The notes: generated by a model from the sequence alone, not told the origin. DNA of 64,000 bases from Treponema sp. OMZ 790 (GCF_024181285.1 NZ_CP051201.1:310001-374000), one strand, 5' to 3'; counted from the first letter of the stretch, positions 17,000 to 26,430 are shown. Translations and numbers: made by a program.

Positions 17000-17692
17000 A
17001 TGGAAAATAATCGAATATTAAATAAAATACATATCAAACATGAAGATTTAGATTTGATTAAAAATGCCGTTGCAGAGGCGGAAAAAAATACAAACGGCGA
17101 GATTGCTTTGGCTGTTATTCCTCAAAGCGATTCTTACTCCTTTGTGGAAATGTTTGCAGCGTTCTGCCTTGCATTTGTTTCATTTTTTATAATGCTTTAT
17201 TTTGGAGACAGCATTTGGAACCTGCTTGAAAAAAAACTTTGGTATCCTTCACCTAAGATTCTTACAGCAGTAATCGGTGCCGGCGTTTGGATTATAATGC
17301 TTTTTTTCTTTTTGCTGATAAATATTCCGGCCCTCGATAGACTAATAATTCCGAAGCGGATTAAAGAAGCAAGAGTTTATGCAAGAGCTTTGAAACATTT
17401 TGTAGAATGCGGAATTTATAAGACTGCCGAAAGAACCGGTGTTTTGATTTTTGTTTCCATTCTTGAAAGAAAGGTCTTTATTATTGCAGATTCCGGTATT
17501 GCTGCAAAGGTGGAGCAAAAAACATGGAACGGTATTTGCGGAATAATAACCGAAGGTTTAAAATCCAAGAATGCCGCAAAAAGTCTTTGTGCTGCAGTGG
17601 ACGAATGCGGAAAAATTTTATCCGAATATTTTCCTAAAACTACGGGAAATCCTAATGAATACCCTGACGGGCTTGTTGTCTTGGAGAAATAA
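17000..17692 (+). CDS. Membrane-anchored TPM-domain protein
   Basis: A 230-aa protein. Residues 10-45 begin a TPM (TLP18.3/Psb32/MOLO-1) domain, two long hydrophobic segments follow at about 50-70 and 93-118, and the TPM domain resumes (RTGVLIFVSILERKVFIIADSGIAAKV near 150). This broken arrangement is known among small YgcG relatives. The start ATG has GGAG 9 nt upstream. The stop abuts the next ATG (TAAATG), so the pair is translationally coupled. In many bacteria such pairs follow a lemA gene; none is seen here. Role in the envelope unknown. Confidence 0.75.
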   Translation: MENNRILNKIHIKHEDLDLIKNAVAEAEKNTNGEIALAVIPQSDSYSFVEMFAAFCLAFVSFFIMLYFGDSIWNLLEKKLWYPSPKILTAVIGAGVWIIMLFFFLLINIPALDRLIIPKRIKEARVYARALKHFVECGIYKTAERTGVLIFVSILERKVFIIADSGIAAKVEQKTWNGICGIITEGLKSKNAAKSLCAAVDECGKILSEYFPKTTGNPNEYPDGLVVLEK

Positions 17693-18490
17693 ATGAAAAG
17701 AAATATTAAACACCTATTCATCTTTTGTTTTTTGTTTTTGCTCTTGTTTAAAATTTTTGGCCTCAATGTGCCTAACCTTAAAGGACCTGTAAACGATTTA
17801 GCCGGAGTCTTATCCGATAGTGAAAAAAACGAAATAGAGAATTTTCTTTTTGAAATTGAAAAAAATTCGGATGTGCAAATTGTTGTTCTTACTATTCCGT
17901 CTATTGAAGATGAAAACCTTGAAGATTATTCGTTGCGTGTTGTAGAAACGTGGCAGCTGGGCTCAAAAGAAAAAGACTCAGGTGTTTTGCTGCTTGTTGC
18001 CGTCAATGATAGAAAAATGCGTATCGAAGTCGGTTACGGACTTGAAGCATATCTTACGGATGCCGATGCCGGACGGATTATACGCAATATAATTGCACCT
18101 GAATTTAAATCCAAAAATTTCGGTGACGGAATATTTTTTGGTGTAAAGGCTATTGCAGGCCATGCATTACAGGATGAAAACTTTTTACCTGACACAGATT
18201 CTTCGGAAGAAGAACTTGATGGTTTTACCATCATTATTGGCTTCTTGCTTATGCTTGCCTTCTGGTTTATTATTTGCAGGCTTATTCCGTGTTTCTTTTG
18301 GATTTTGTTCCGCTTAGTAAGCTTGCAGGGCTTTACCGGCCGGGAAATAACGGAGAATTTGTTTACTTCAAGAAGTGTGTTTAAATTTTCCGGTTCCGAT
18401 GGAGGAGACGGATATTCCGGAGGCGGCAGCAGCAGTTATTCAGGCGGCGGAGGCAGCTTCGGCGGCGGAGGTGCTTCGGGAAGCTGGTAA
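17693..18490 (+). CDS. YgcG-like secreted TPM-domain protein
   Basis: A 265-aa protein with an N-terminal signal (HLFIFCFLFLLLFKIFGLN), a TPM domain at about 30-150 (VNDLAGVLSDSEKNEIENF, then MRIEVGYGLEAYLTDADAGRI), a transmembrane helix near 182-205 and a Gly/Ser-rich C-terminal tail ending in SGSW. This is the standard YgcG layout. The domain faces the outside of the membrane. It is coupled to the preceding TPM gene (GGAG inside that gene, ATG right after its stop). The family's molecular function is not settled; some members are linked to protein repair or phosphatase activity. Confidence 0.85.
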   Translation: MKRNIKHLFIFCFLFLLLFKIFGLNVPNLKGPVNDLAGVLSDSEKNEIENFLFEIEKNSDVQIVVLTIPSIEDENLEDYSLRVVETWQLGSKEKDSGVLLLVAVNDRKMRIEVGYGLEAYLTDADAGRIIRNIIAPEFKSKNFGDGIFFGVKAIAGHALQDENFLPDTDSSEEELDGFTIIIGFLLMLAFWFIICRLIPCFFWILFRLVSLQGFTGREITENLFTSRSVFKFSGSDGGDGYSGGGSSSYSGGGGSFGGGGASGSW

Positions 18491-18522
18491 CTGTTACAAG
18501 TAACCGTTACAAGTAACTATTA
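18487..18522. repeat. Alternating GTAAC/GTTAC palindromic repeats
   Basis: The units GTAAC and GTTAC alternate five or six times, including two copies of the palindrome GTTACAAGTAAC, starting in the last codon of the ygcG-like gene. The segment can form several alternative hairpins and may act as the 3' end of that transcript. There is no T run. Confidence 0.6.
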
Positions 18523-18617
18523 CATTCAGGCTCGCAAAAATTTGTTTTAAATTTTAACTGAAATTTGAGTTTTGGGTCAAAAAAATCAAAAAATATGCTT
18601 TTTTGAGTGATTTGGTA

Positions 18618-18646
18618 TTGACATTTATTTCAACCTGTGATACTAT
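18618..18646 (+). promoter_or_regulatory. tRNA-Lys promoter
   Basis: TTGACA (18618-18623), 17 bp, TACTAT (18641-18646), 23 bp before the tRNA. A textbook sigma-70 promoter. Confidence 0.85.
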
Positions 18647-18669
18647 AGCCCCTGTTGCAAATACAAAAT

Positions 18670-18742
18670 GGGCTATTAGCTCAGTAGGTAGAGCAACGCC
18701 CTTTTAAGGCGTGGGTCTCAGGTTCGAATCCTGAATAGCTCA
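18670..18742 (+). tRNA. tRNA-Lys(UUU)
   Basis: A 73-nt cloverleaf: acceptor GGGCTAT with ATAGCTC (one G-U pair), D arm GCTC/GAGC, anticodon stem ACGCC/GGCGT with loop CTTTTAA giving anticodon TTT at 18703-18705, T arm TCAGG-TTCGAAT-CCTGA, and discriminator A. CCA is not encoded. Its own promoter and terminator make it a single-gene unit. It is the substrate of the class I LysRS at 4236. Confidence 0.97.
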
Positions 18743-18744
18743 AA

Positions 18745-18778
18745 GCGGAATCGGTTTATATCGGTTCCGTTTTTTTTT
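18745..18778 (+). terminator. Intrinsic terminator of tRNA-Lys
   Basis: GCGGAATCGG and TCGGTTCCGT pair around TTTATA, with one G-U pair, followed by at least eight T residues, directly after the tRNA. Confidence 0.85.
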
Positions 18779-18795
18779 GCCCTGTGCCTGATGTA

Positions 18796-18825
18796 TTGAC
18801 AAAGGGGCTGCATAAGTGGTACTAT
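18796..18825 (+). promoter_or_regulatory. Promoter of the PpiD/SurA-like gene
   Basis: TTGACA (18796-18801), 18 bp, TACTAT (18820-18825). It overlaps an in-frame GTG at 18816, which is why the ATG at 18864 (after AGAGG) is taken as the start. Confidence 0.75.
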
Positions 18826-18863
18826 TCTATTTTAAGTCTAAATTTACATTTTTAGAGGTTTAT

Positions 18864-20396
18864 ATGGCTAGTTCAAAAAAGATTGCTGCTTCCGTAGGGG
18901 GCATTATTGTTTTTGTTTTGGGTGTAATCGCCTTTGTTGTGGCTCCTATGGTAACGGACCGTGCTTCTCAAGGTTTTACCGTAGTCGGAAAATGGGGTAA
19001 TGTCAGAATCGATAACGGTCCATCATCTCCTTTTATTGATCAGTATCACTTTTTGGCTAATTATGTTGAGCGCCAAAAAATGGAGCCCGAAGATGCACAA
19101 ATGAGAGAATCCTTCTGGCAGCAAATTTCCTATTTGGCTTTTAGAGCAGCTGTTGTACAGGTTGCTATGGAAGATGAGGTTATAAATGCCGGATATAGGG
19201 TTCCGCAGTTCCGCATAAACAAGGATTTAATAAACTATTACTTGGATGAAAACGGTGTTTATTCCGAAACAAGATATCAGCAAACTCCCGAGACTACGAG
19301 AGTTGCCTACAGAAAAGAGATCGAAAAATATATTAAAGATAACAGATATATTGAAGACCTCTTCGGAAACGGAATAGGGTATGGACTTAAAACTTCTTCA
19401 AAAGAAACGGCCTTCATCGTCGATATGGCAAAAAAAGAAAGAAGTTTCAGATATGTTGTTTTTAATTTGAATTTATATCCTTCTTCCGAAATTATAAAAT
19501 ACGGAAAAGAACACAGCGATCTTTTTACAACTTATGATTTATCCTTATTGAGTTATCCTACCGAAGAAGAAGCAAAAAAGATGCTTGTCTCGCTTAAAAA
19601 CGGAGATGTAAGTTTTGAAGATGCCGTCATTTTAAATGCAACAAAAACTCTTACTGATGATAACGGAAAAATTACTTCAAATTATAGAAACGACATAAAT
19701 CGATATTTTCCCGACAATGAACACCTTAAATCTGTTTTGGCCTTAAAGCCTTCAGAATTGAGTCCCGTTGTTTCTATGCAAAACGGTATGTTCGGAATTG
19801 TAAGATGCAACGCCGAGCCTTCTCTTCCTGATTTTGAAAGTGAAATTCTTATTTCAAATATTAGAACTTACATGACTCGTAACGAGAAAGGCCTTCTTGA
19901 AGATTATGTTCTCCAGACTGCGGGTAAATTCGCGGAAAAAGCACGAACTTCAGGCTTTGAAAAAGCTGCCGAAGATTTTAAAGAAGCAGCTTTAACAATT
20001 GAAACTTCAAACAGCTTTGGAATAAATTATGGAAATGCAAGCTCTCTTCCGCCTCTTCCCGTTCAGGGTATTTTTGCAGCTCTTGAAAAAAATGAATCTT
20101 TTTTTAAAAAGGCTTTCAGACTAAAGAAAGGAGAAATTTCAGAGCCGATTCTTGCAGGTTCTCAAATTGCCGTTTTGACTCTTGAAGAAGAAAAAGAAAT
20201 TGATGAATATACTCTTGACCGAACCAAAACCGATTATCAAAATCAGGCAGGTGCTTGGTTCCCTTATTATCACATAGCAGCTATTATGAGAATGCAGGGT
20301 ATGAATTATCCTCTTCCGATTGCTCATAAAACCTTTATGGATTATATTTTTTCGAATTCCAAATTCCAAGATAATTTTGGGAACTTATTTAAATAA
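18864..20396 (+). CDS. Membrane-anchored PpiD/SurA-like peptidyl-prolyl isomerase
   Basis: A 510-aa protein from ATG 18864 (AGAGG 5 nt upstream). A single N-terminal membrane segment (IAASVGGIIVFVLGVIAFVVAP) anchors a periplasmic region. The first about 200 residues resemble the SurA_N chaperone domain, and the middle carries a parvulin-like section (LFTTYDLSLLSYPTEEEAKKMLVSLKNGDVSFEDAV, then LKPSELSPVVSMQNGMFGIVR). The layout resembles PpiD, which helps fold envelope proteins. The parvulin domain is divergent and isomerase activity is uncertain. The DUF115 gene starts 2 nt after its stop. Confidence 0.75.
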   Translation: MASSKKIAASVGGIIVFVLGVIAFVVAPMVTDRASQGFTVVGKWGNVRIDNGPSSPFIDQYHFLANYVERQKMEPEDAQMRESFWQQISYLAFRAAVVQVAMEDEVINAGYRVPQFRINKDLINYYLDENGVYSETRYQQTPETTRVAYRKEIEKYIKDNRYIEDLFGNGIGYGLKTSSKETAFIVDMAKKERSFRYVVFNLNLYPSSEIIKYGKEHSDLFTTYDLSLLSYPTEEEAKKMLVSLKNGDVSFEDAVILNATKTLTDDNGKITSNYRNDINRYFPDNEHLKSVLALKPSELSPVVSMQNGMFGIVRCNAEPSLPDFESEILISNIRTYMTRNEKGLLEDYVLQTAGKFAEKARTSGFEKAAEDFKEAALTIETSNSFGINYGNASSLPPLPVQGIFAALEKNESFFKKAFRLKKGEISEPILAGSQIAVLTLEEEKEIDEYTLDRTKTDYQNQAGAWFPYYHIAAIMRMQGMNYPLPIAHKTFMDYIFSNSKFQDNFGNLFK

Positions 20397-20398
20397 TA

Positions 20399-22087
20399 AT
20401 GACAACAAATAATGAAAAGCCTGAGCTCATTCCGATTGACTCAGGTTTTTCGGTTTTATATCAGGGAAAGTATTTATATTCAAAACGCTCACCGCAAAAA
20501 AATATTCTACAATTAATATCTTCTATTGTAATTCAAAGCGAAACATTGGTGCTTTGTGTATCACCTGTTTTAGGATACGGACTAAAAGAACTTTTAGAAA
20601 AACTTCCACACAATTCTTTTCTTCTCGGTTTAGAAGCCGATGAAGAGTTGATGAGTCTTTCAACATCACAGATCGATAAAACTATTTTAGAAGATACTAG
20701 ATTTTTGTATTTAAGAACAGAATCGATAAATCTTTTATTAAGCCGGCTTGAAAATTTTATTAAAGGAAAAAAAATCAGGCGTGTTATAAGGATAGATTTT
20801 TCAGGCGGAGCTGCTTTAAATCAAACCTTTTATTCTCAAGCCTTTGATTTTATTTCTCAATATATTTCGCAAACATGGATTAACCGATTAACCTTAATTC
20901 AATTCGGCAGAAATTATGCCCGCAATTTTTTTAAAAATTATTATTCTATTGTAAAGACAAATTCTCATTTCGGCTCTTTAATCGAAAAATCGGTTAGAAA
21001 ACCTATTATTGTCGTAGGGTCGGGACCTTCTCTTGATTCCTCGATCGAGTTTATAAAAGAAAATCGGGATAGTTTTTTTGTACTTGCAGTCGATGCCTCA
21101 CTTTCAGGACTCTATCCCGAAATAAGGCCTGATGCTGTTGTTTTGCTTGAATCCCAATATTGGATCCAAAAGGCCTTTATCGGTATTGCAGATTTAGGTA
21201 TTCCCATTATTGCAGACCTTACGGCAAATCCTACTTTGCTTGCAAAGTTAAACGGTGATAAAGTCTTTTTCTTTACCGATTATGCGGCTCAAGATAGCCT
21301 TGCCGATTATTTTTTTTCAAGTCTACAAGAAAAAAATATCTTACCTTTAAGGCTTGAGGCTATGGGTTCAGTTGGGCTTGCTGCCTTAGCCATTGCCGAA
21401 AGGTTGGCTTCTGACGGCCTTCCTATTTTTCACACAGGTCTTGATTTTTCGTGGGGATGCGGCTTTAGTCATTCAAAGCTGAGTTATCAGGTTAAAAATT
21501 TGTTCTCGGATCTTTCTAAAATAAAAGGGCTGTATTCGGGAGAATCTTTGTTCCCTGAAAAACTCATTTGTGAAAAAGGAAAGGACGAGGCTTCTGTTTT
21601 TACTTCTCCAAACTTAAAAAATTATGCCGAACTTTATAAAAAGTTTTTTGCTTTTAAAGAAAATTTTTTTGATGTAGGACAATCAGGTTTGGAAATAAAT
21701 TCAAAAAAAATAAACCTTAATGAGGCAAAAAAAATAATCGATGATTTTTATTCGAGTTATGAAAAATCTTTTTTTGTAAATAAAAATGATGATAAAATAA
21801 ATTTTATTGCCTTTGATTATAAAAACAAAGAAAAAGAAATTAAATATTTTTTAACTTACGAAAAAGAAAAACTCCTTAAACTTAAAAATATTTTTACGGG
21901 GAAGCTGAATTCTTCCGATGAAGAAATAAAAGAACTTCTTTTGTCTATGCCATATCTATATCTTCATTTTCCTGATTATAATTCTTTGTCCGAAACAATC
22001 TTGGATAAGCATTTTTTATCCCGTGTACGAATTGAGATAGAATATTTTTTAAAGACACATCTGATAAATGAAAATTTTATCGGTTAA
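20399..22087 (+). CDS. DUF115/MptE-like (motility accessory factor-type) protein
   Basis: A 562-aa cytoplasmic protein with the DUF115 core: VVGSGPSLDSS near residue 203-212 (Rossmann-like nucleotide-sugar loop), AVDASLSGLYPEIRPDAVV near 227-245, and FHTGLDFSW near 340. The family includes Maf proteins that glycosylate flagellins with nonulosonic acids and MptE-like enzymes. In a periplasmic-flagella spirochaete a flagellin-modifying role is plausible but not shown. It is coupled to the PpiD-like gene (2-nt gap). Its 3' end overlaps the convergent J-domain gene by 11 bp. Confidence 0.75.
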   Translation: MTTNNEKPELIPIDSGFSVLYQGKYLYSKRSPQKNILQLISSIVIQSETLVLCVSPVLGYGLKELLEKLPHNSFLLGLEADEELMSLSTSQIDKTILEDTRFLYLRTESINLLLSRLENFIKGKKIRRVIRIDFSGGAALNQTFYSQAFDFISQYISQTWINRLTLIQFGRNYARNFFKNYYSIVKTNSHFGSLIEKSVRKPIIVVGSGPSLDSSIEFIKENRDSFFVLAVDASLSGLYPEIRPDAVVLLESQYWIQKAFIGIADLGIPIIADLTANPTLLAKLNGDKVFFFTDYAAQDSLADYFFSSLQEKNILPLRLEAMGSVGLAALAIAERLASDGLPIFHTGLDFSWGCGFSHSKLSYQVKNLFSDLSKIKGLYSGESLFPEKLICEKGKDEASVFTSPNLKNYAELYKKFFAFKENFFDVGQSGLEINSKKINLNEAKKIIDDFYSSYEKSFFVNKNDDKINFIAFDYKNKEKEIKYFLTYEKEKLLKLKNIFTGKLNSSDEEIKELLLSMPYLYLHFPDYNSLSETILDKHFLSRVRIEIEYFLKTHLINENFIG

Positions 22088-22673
22088 GTGAAAAACCTAC
22101 AGCTTTATTGGAATTTATATCATATAAGTTTCTTGTAATGCGGCTATTCATTTCATAGGCCCATTGAATTTTTTCTTTTGCTTCGTTTATCCAATTATTA
22201 TTTTTTCCTAGTTTAATTGAGTCCGTTAAATACTTAATGGCCAGATAAAGAGCTTGAGATATTTTGATTACTATTTCATCACCAAAACCTTCAGACAAAG
22301 GATGTGCACAAAGATAATCTCGTGACCAAAATATTTTATCCAATCCCATTTTATATAGAAAAAGTGATTTGTCCAAAACATGTTCCGGTTTTTTGTCTCT
22401 GTTAATAAATGTATATTTTCCATTTACTTTCATTTTTTCATATTCGTCGGATGCTGTTTTAGTTTCGGTTTTGGAGTTTGTTTTTATATTTGAATACAAA
22501 TGGTTTAAAATCATCATGTATTTATCGTATTGAGATTTATTGTTTGTGTACATATCGGGATGATATTTTTTTACAAGATTATAATATTCTTTTTTTATTT
22601 CCTCTCTTGAAATATTTTGTGATATACTAATAAAATTTTTTATATCATCCTTGAAGCTATCCTGTGATGTCAT
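22077..22673 (-). CDS. Small J-domain protein
   Basis: A 198-aa protein with an N-terminal DnaJ domain (residues about 12-62): REEIKKEYYNLVKKYHPDMY carries the HPD motif needed to stimulate Hsp70 ATPase. It lacks the G/F, zinc-finger and substrate-binding parts of DnaJ, and the C-terminal 120 residues are unrecognised. It probably directs DnaK to a particular client. The ATG has no ribosome site but lies 8 nt after a strong promoter, so the mRNA is predicted to be leaderless. Confidence 0.85.
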   Translation of the reverse strand: MTSQDSFKDDIKNFISISQNISREEIKKEYYNLVKKYHPDMYTNNKSQYDKYMMILNHLYSNIKTNSKTETKTASDEYEKMKVNGKYTFINRDKKPEHVLDKSLFLYKMGLDKIFWSRDYLCAHPLSEGFGDEIVIKISQALYLAIKYLTDSIKLGKNNNWINEAKEKIQWAYEMNSRITRNLYDINSNKAVGFSLNR

Positions 22674-22681
22674 ACAGAATG

Positions 22682-22710
22682 ATTATAATAGCAGTTCTGA
22701 AAATAGTCAA
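22682..22710 (-). promoter_or_regulatory. Leaderless-type promoter of the J-domain gene
   Basis: On the minus strand TTGACT (22710-22705), 17 bp, TATAAT (22687-22682), then 8 nt to the ATG at 22673. Confidence 0.8.
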
Positions 22711-22718
22711 TTGGAGAT

Positions 22719-24548
22719 TTAAAAATCTTTGTCCACATTTTCCTCTTCTTGATAATATTTTGCTTGACTGCTCCAAAGCTCATAGTATTTTCCTCGTGTA
22801 TCTGAAACCAATTCATCATGATTTCCGTATTGGACAAGATTACCTTCATCCATAACTGCGATTTGGTCACAGAATTTACATGAAGAAAGCCGGTGCGAAA
22901 TATAGATGGCATTATTTTTTGAGGTTATAGTATCAAAATGAGAATAAATTTCAGCTTCCGAAATAGGGTCGAGGGCTGCCGTCGGTTCATCCAAGATAAA
23001 AATCTTTCCTCCGTGATAGATTGCACGTGCCATTGCAATTTTTTGAGCTTCGCCTCCTGAAGCCTCAATACCTTCTGTTTCAAAATTTTGATAAAGGTAT
23101 GCTTCGCTTCCGTGCTTTTTATAAAAATCTTCCATACCTGTTTTTGAAAGGGAATCGGAAACTTTTTCTTTATCGTATGTGCTTGAGGCCGCTACATTTT
23201 CTCCTAATTTAAGTGATAATAATTTAAAATCCTGAAAGACTATCGAGAAAATATCTATGTACTCATCATAGTCATAGTCTTTTATGTTTACACCGTTTAA
23301 AAGTATTTCGCCCTCAGTCGGCTCGTAAAGTCTTACAAGTAATTTGATGAGGGTTGTTTTTCCTGAGCCGTTTTTACCTACCATCGCAAGTTTTTGGTTC
23401 GCATCTATTTTTAGGTTTATATTTTTAAGAGCATATTTATCTTGATCGGGGTATTTAAAACTTAAATTCTTTAATTCAAATATAAGGGGAGCATCTTTTT
23501 TTATTGAAAGATTCCCTGAGTATTTTTTTTCGTCTATATCGAGGAAGTTTAATAATTTTTGGCGGGATTTATCTGAAGGAACGAGGGTGGTTAATCCATC
23601 CGCCGCCTCCCTTATTTGAGCAGAAAAAAGGTTTATAGCTCCTATGAAAAAGAATACCTCGCTTAATTGAATGGAACCGTAAATAGCTTTTAAGCCTACA
23701 AATAAAAAAACTAAGATTAAAAGAGCCCCTTCAAGGAGTCTTAGTGCACCGATGGTACGCGAAAAAAACTTTGCCATAAAATCATGAGAACTTTTTTGCA
23801 TTGCGAGATAGGTTTTTGTATACTTTTCGGCTAAGTCCTTATCGTATAATCTGATATCTTTTCCTGTTCTATAATCATAAATTAAATCCATATAGGTTTT
23901 TAGATAGCGGGAATTTTTTTTGACTTCACCCGAAATATGCACTCCGAATTTTTCATAGATATATTTTGATACATAAAAAGAAATTATGTTAAAGGCTATC
24001 AAGAGAATTAAAAATGACCAATTTATAAATGCTGCGGAAAGCCCCATGAAACCTTGGGAGTTAAAAAGATCTATAAAAAAATATAAGGCAGTACCTGCTC
24101 CTATAAAACCTCCTACACAGGTTCCCGTTTTTCTCATAAAATCACTATTAGAAAAAACTATAAAACGTTCAAATTGCTTAATTGCATTTAACTCGTTTTG
24201 AAATTCGTTTTGTTCCGTAAGTTCAAAATTTAATCTTAAAACTTTAAGAGCTTTTTCCATAGTATGCTTTTTAGAAAAACATTTTAAGTGGTACATAAAT
24301 CGTTTTTCTAAAACTCCTGCAATTATCGACAAAAGCATAAATGAGGTTAAAAGAATAATAGTTGATTTTAAAACTTCATTTATTGATTTTTGGCTGATTA
24401 GTGATTCAATTATTATCTTGGATAAATATAGGAGACACAAGGGCCTTACGGCTTCTATAATATAAAAAAAGATATTACTCCACATTGAACCTCTTTCTAT
24501 TTTTTCAAAATAAGAAAACATTCTAAAAAATCTTTTAAGCCTATTCAT
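22719..24548 (-). CDS. ABC exporter subunit (permease-ATPase), distal gene
   Basis: A 609-aa half-transporter: membrane domain over residues 15-320, ATPase after 350. Motifs: Walker A GKNGSGKTT, signature ASGGEAQK, Walker B FILDEPTAALDP with catalytic Glu, switch His in ISHRLSS. ATG 24548 is chosen because AAAGGAG lies 6 nt upstream; it overlaps the stop of the previous gene (ATGAATAG), so the two are translationally coupled. With its partner at 24541-26361 it should form a heterodimeric exporter. Both ATPase sites look intact. Substrate unknown (peptide, drug or lipid). Confidence 0.92.
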   Translation of the reverse strand: MNRLKRFFRMFSYFEKIERGSMWSNIFFYIIEAVRPLCLLYLSKIIIESLISQKSINEVLKSTIILLTSFMLLSIIAGVLEKRFMYHLKCFSKKHTMEKALKVLRLNFELTEQNEFQNELNAIKQFERFIVFSNSDFMRKTGTCVGGFIGAGTALYFFIDLFNSQGFMGLSAAFINWSFLILLIAFNIISFYVSKYIYEKFGVHISGEVKKNSRYLKTYMDLIYDYRTGKDIRLYDKDLAEKYTKTYLAMQKSSHDFMAKFFSRTIGALRLLEGALLILVFLFVGLKAIYGSIQLSEVFFFIGAINLFSAQIREAADGLTTLVPSDKSRQKLLNFLDIDEKKYSGNLSIKKDAPLIFELKNLSFKYPDQDKYALKNINLKIDANQKLAMVGKNGSGKTTLIKLLVRLYEPTEGEILLNGVNIKDYDYDEYIDIFSIVFQDFKLLSLKLGENVAASSTYDKEKVSDSLSKTGMEDFYKKHGSEAYLYQNFETEGIEASGGEAQKIAMARAIYHGGKIFILDEPTAALDPISEAEIYSHFDTITSKNNAIYISHRLSSCKFCDQIAVMDEGNLVQYGNHDELVSDTRGKYYELWSSQAKYYQEEENVDKDF

Positions 24549-26361
24549 TTTCATCTCCTTTATTTTCTTTATAATACTTACTTTGAATATCATACATTCT
24601 TTTATATGTCTTGTTTTGCTTCATAAGCTCATTATGAGTCCCTTCTTCTATTATTTTTCCGTGTTCGAGCAAAATAATTCTGCCGCAAAATTTTGTAGAT
24701 GCGAGCCGGTGCGAAATAAAAATAGAAGTTTTTTCTTTACTCATCTTGTCGTATTCTTCATATATTTTACTTTCTGCAACCGGATCCAAGGCAGCCGTCG
24801 GTTCGTCCAATATATTTATTTTTGCATTTTTATAGAGAGCTCTCGCAAGAAGCATTCTTTGATTTTGTCCTCCCGATAAATCGATAGCCTCGTCATTACT
24901 TTCCTTTACTAAAACAGTTTCAAGTCCTCTGGGGAGTTTAGAAACCATTTCGTTTAAGCCGCTTAAAGCAACTGCATTTTCTAATTTCTCTTTGTCTATA
25001 CTTTCCGTTCCGGCAACATTGGCTGCAAAACTTTCAGGAAAAATATTTATATCCTGAAATACGGGGGAAAATAAATTATAGTATTCTGCTTTTTTAAAAT
25101 CGGAACTCTTTTTCCCGTCAATTAAAATATTTCCCTCTGTCGGTTCTAAAAGCCCCATTAAAAGATGCATGAGAGTTGTTTTTCCCGCTCCGTTGATTCC
25201 GACCAAAGCTAACTTTTCTCCCGGATTAATTTTTAAATTAAAGTCTTTAAAAATCCATGAAGTGTTTTCCGAGTACCTAAAGGAAAGATTTTGGAATTCG
25301 ATCGATGGCTTTTCGGCAGTATCGTTTGCGGTCAAGTCCCCTTCTTTTTTTTCTTCAGGAGTATTTAAAAAAATTCTTATTTGGCTTAATTCGCTGTTAA
25401 ATATAATCAGATTACTTATTTGAAGAACAACGGCGTCCATCCATTTTGAAAATTCCATGACCAAGCCTATAAGAAACACAAATTGAGAAACGGCAATGGT
25501 TCCCGCATTTAATTGATAAATTAAGTAAATGTAGGCAAAAATATCTCTTATAAAAATCATTAAGGCGTTTAATATTTTTCCTCCTGCCTGCACATTGGAT
25601 TCTGCTTTTAAAAATTTTTTTACCCGCCTGTGATAGTGCTCAAAGTTTTCGATGAGCCAATCTTTCATTTTATAAAGCCGTATGTCCTTTGCAAAGCGTC
25701 TGTCTTCCGCAGTTGTAAGAATATATCCCTCTTTTTTTTCGTCATCGCCCCGCTCTTCCATATTTTTGTGAGTGTATTTTCCTATGTATATTCCATACAA
25801 TAAATTCACGGTCCCTGAAGCCAAAACTATAAATAGAAGAATTAAGTCGATACTTATGATACCTGAGCTAAAGAAAAAGGCTCCGGCAATTGCAGTTAAA
25901 AGAAAGGATAGGTTGAGCCCAAAAAAATGAAAGGGGCCGCCTGAGCTTCCCGTCATAACTATGTTTTTTACCTTGGTTATCTTTGTCTGCATTTCGGGAG
26001 AAATTAGGGTTTGGTAATTAAGTTCAAAGATTTTTCTATTTACAGGTACCGAATAAATATAGAATAAGGGACGGGAACCTAGGGCCATCAGTTTTGTTTC
26101 AAGTACCTGTAAGATAACTTTACAGGCAGTTATCAAGAGTCCTGCCGTCAATATGGAAAGTAAAACTTCCTTAGCTTCTGCCCCCGTTTCAATACCCAGT
26201 ATAATGGCTTTCGGAATAAGGATGGTTTGGTAAATCATAAAAATGCGGATAGGTATAGAGATAAGTATAAAGACGATACCTGCCGGGAAGGTTTTTAACC
26301 AGATACCCAAATAATAGAAGATGTTATTAAGAAAACTTAATTTTTTGACTCTTTTTTCCAT
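24541..26361 (-). CDS. ABC exporter subunit (permease-ATPase), proximal gene
   Basis: A 606-aa half-transporter with about six membrane helices (residues 20-330) and an ATPase domain with Walker A GINGAGKTT, signature LSGGQNQR, Walker B NILDEPTAALDP and switch His in ISHRLAS. GAGGG lies 6 nt before the ATG. It is the first gene of a two-gene exporter operon read leftward from a promoter at 26402-26430. The nearest genes to the right are a MITE and the BlaI-type regulator, so regulation by that repressor is possible but not supported by an operator copy here. Confidence 0.92.
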   Translation of the reverse strand: MEKRVKKLSFLNNIFYYLGIWLKTFPAGIVFILISIPIRIFMIYQTILIPKAIILGIETGAEAKEVLLSILTAGLLITACKVILQVLETKLMALGSRPLFYIYSVPVNRKIFELNYQTLISPEMQTKITKVKNIVMTGSSGGPFHFFGLNLSFLLTAIAGAFFFSSGIISIDLILLFIVLASGTVNLLYGIYIGKYTHKNMEERGDDEKKEGYILTTAEDRRFAKDIRLYKMKDWLIENFEHYHRRVKKFLKAESNVQAGGKILNALMIFIRDIFAYIYLIYQLNAGTIAVSQFVFLIGLVMEFSKWMDAVVLQISNLIIFNSELSQIRIFLNTPEEKKEGDLTANDTAEKPSIEFQNLSFRYSENTSWIFKDFNLKINPGEKLALVGINGAGKTTLMHLLMGLLEPTEGNILIDGKKSSDFKKAEYYNLFSPVFQDINIFPESFAANVAGTESIDKEKLENAVALSGLNEMVSKLPRGLETVLVKESNDEAIDLSGGQNQRMLLARALYKNAKINILDEPTAALDPVAESKIYEEYDKMSKEKTSIFISHRLASTKFCGRIILLEHGKIIEEGTHNELMKQNKTYKRMYDIQSKYYKENKGDENE

Positions 26362-26401
26362 AATTCCCTCTTTTTCTTTTAGCTTTTAAATAAGTTAACT
26401 C

Positions 26402-26430
26402 ATTCTAACACGCTTGAATAAATCAGTCAA
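26402..26430 (-). promoter_or_regulatory. Promoter and possible operator of the ABC exporter operon
   Basis: TTGACT (26430-26425), 17 bp, TAGAAT (26407-26402) on the minus strand. An imperfect inverted repeat, AACACTTGA...TCAAGCGTGTT, spans the -35 and spacer and could bind a repressor. Confidence 0.7.

Noticed and set aside
18816-18863. GTG start for the PpiD/SurA-like gene
   Set aside because: It lies between the -35 and -10 boxes of the promoter; ATG 18864 follows AGAGG.
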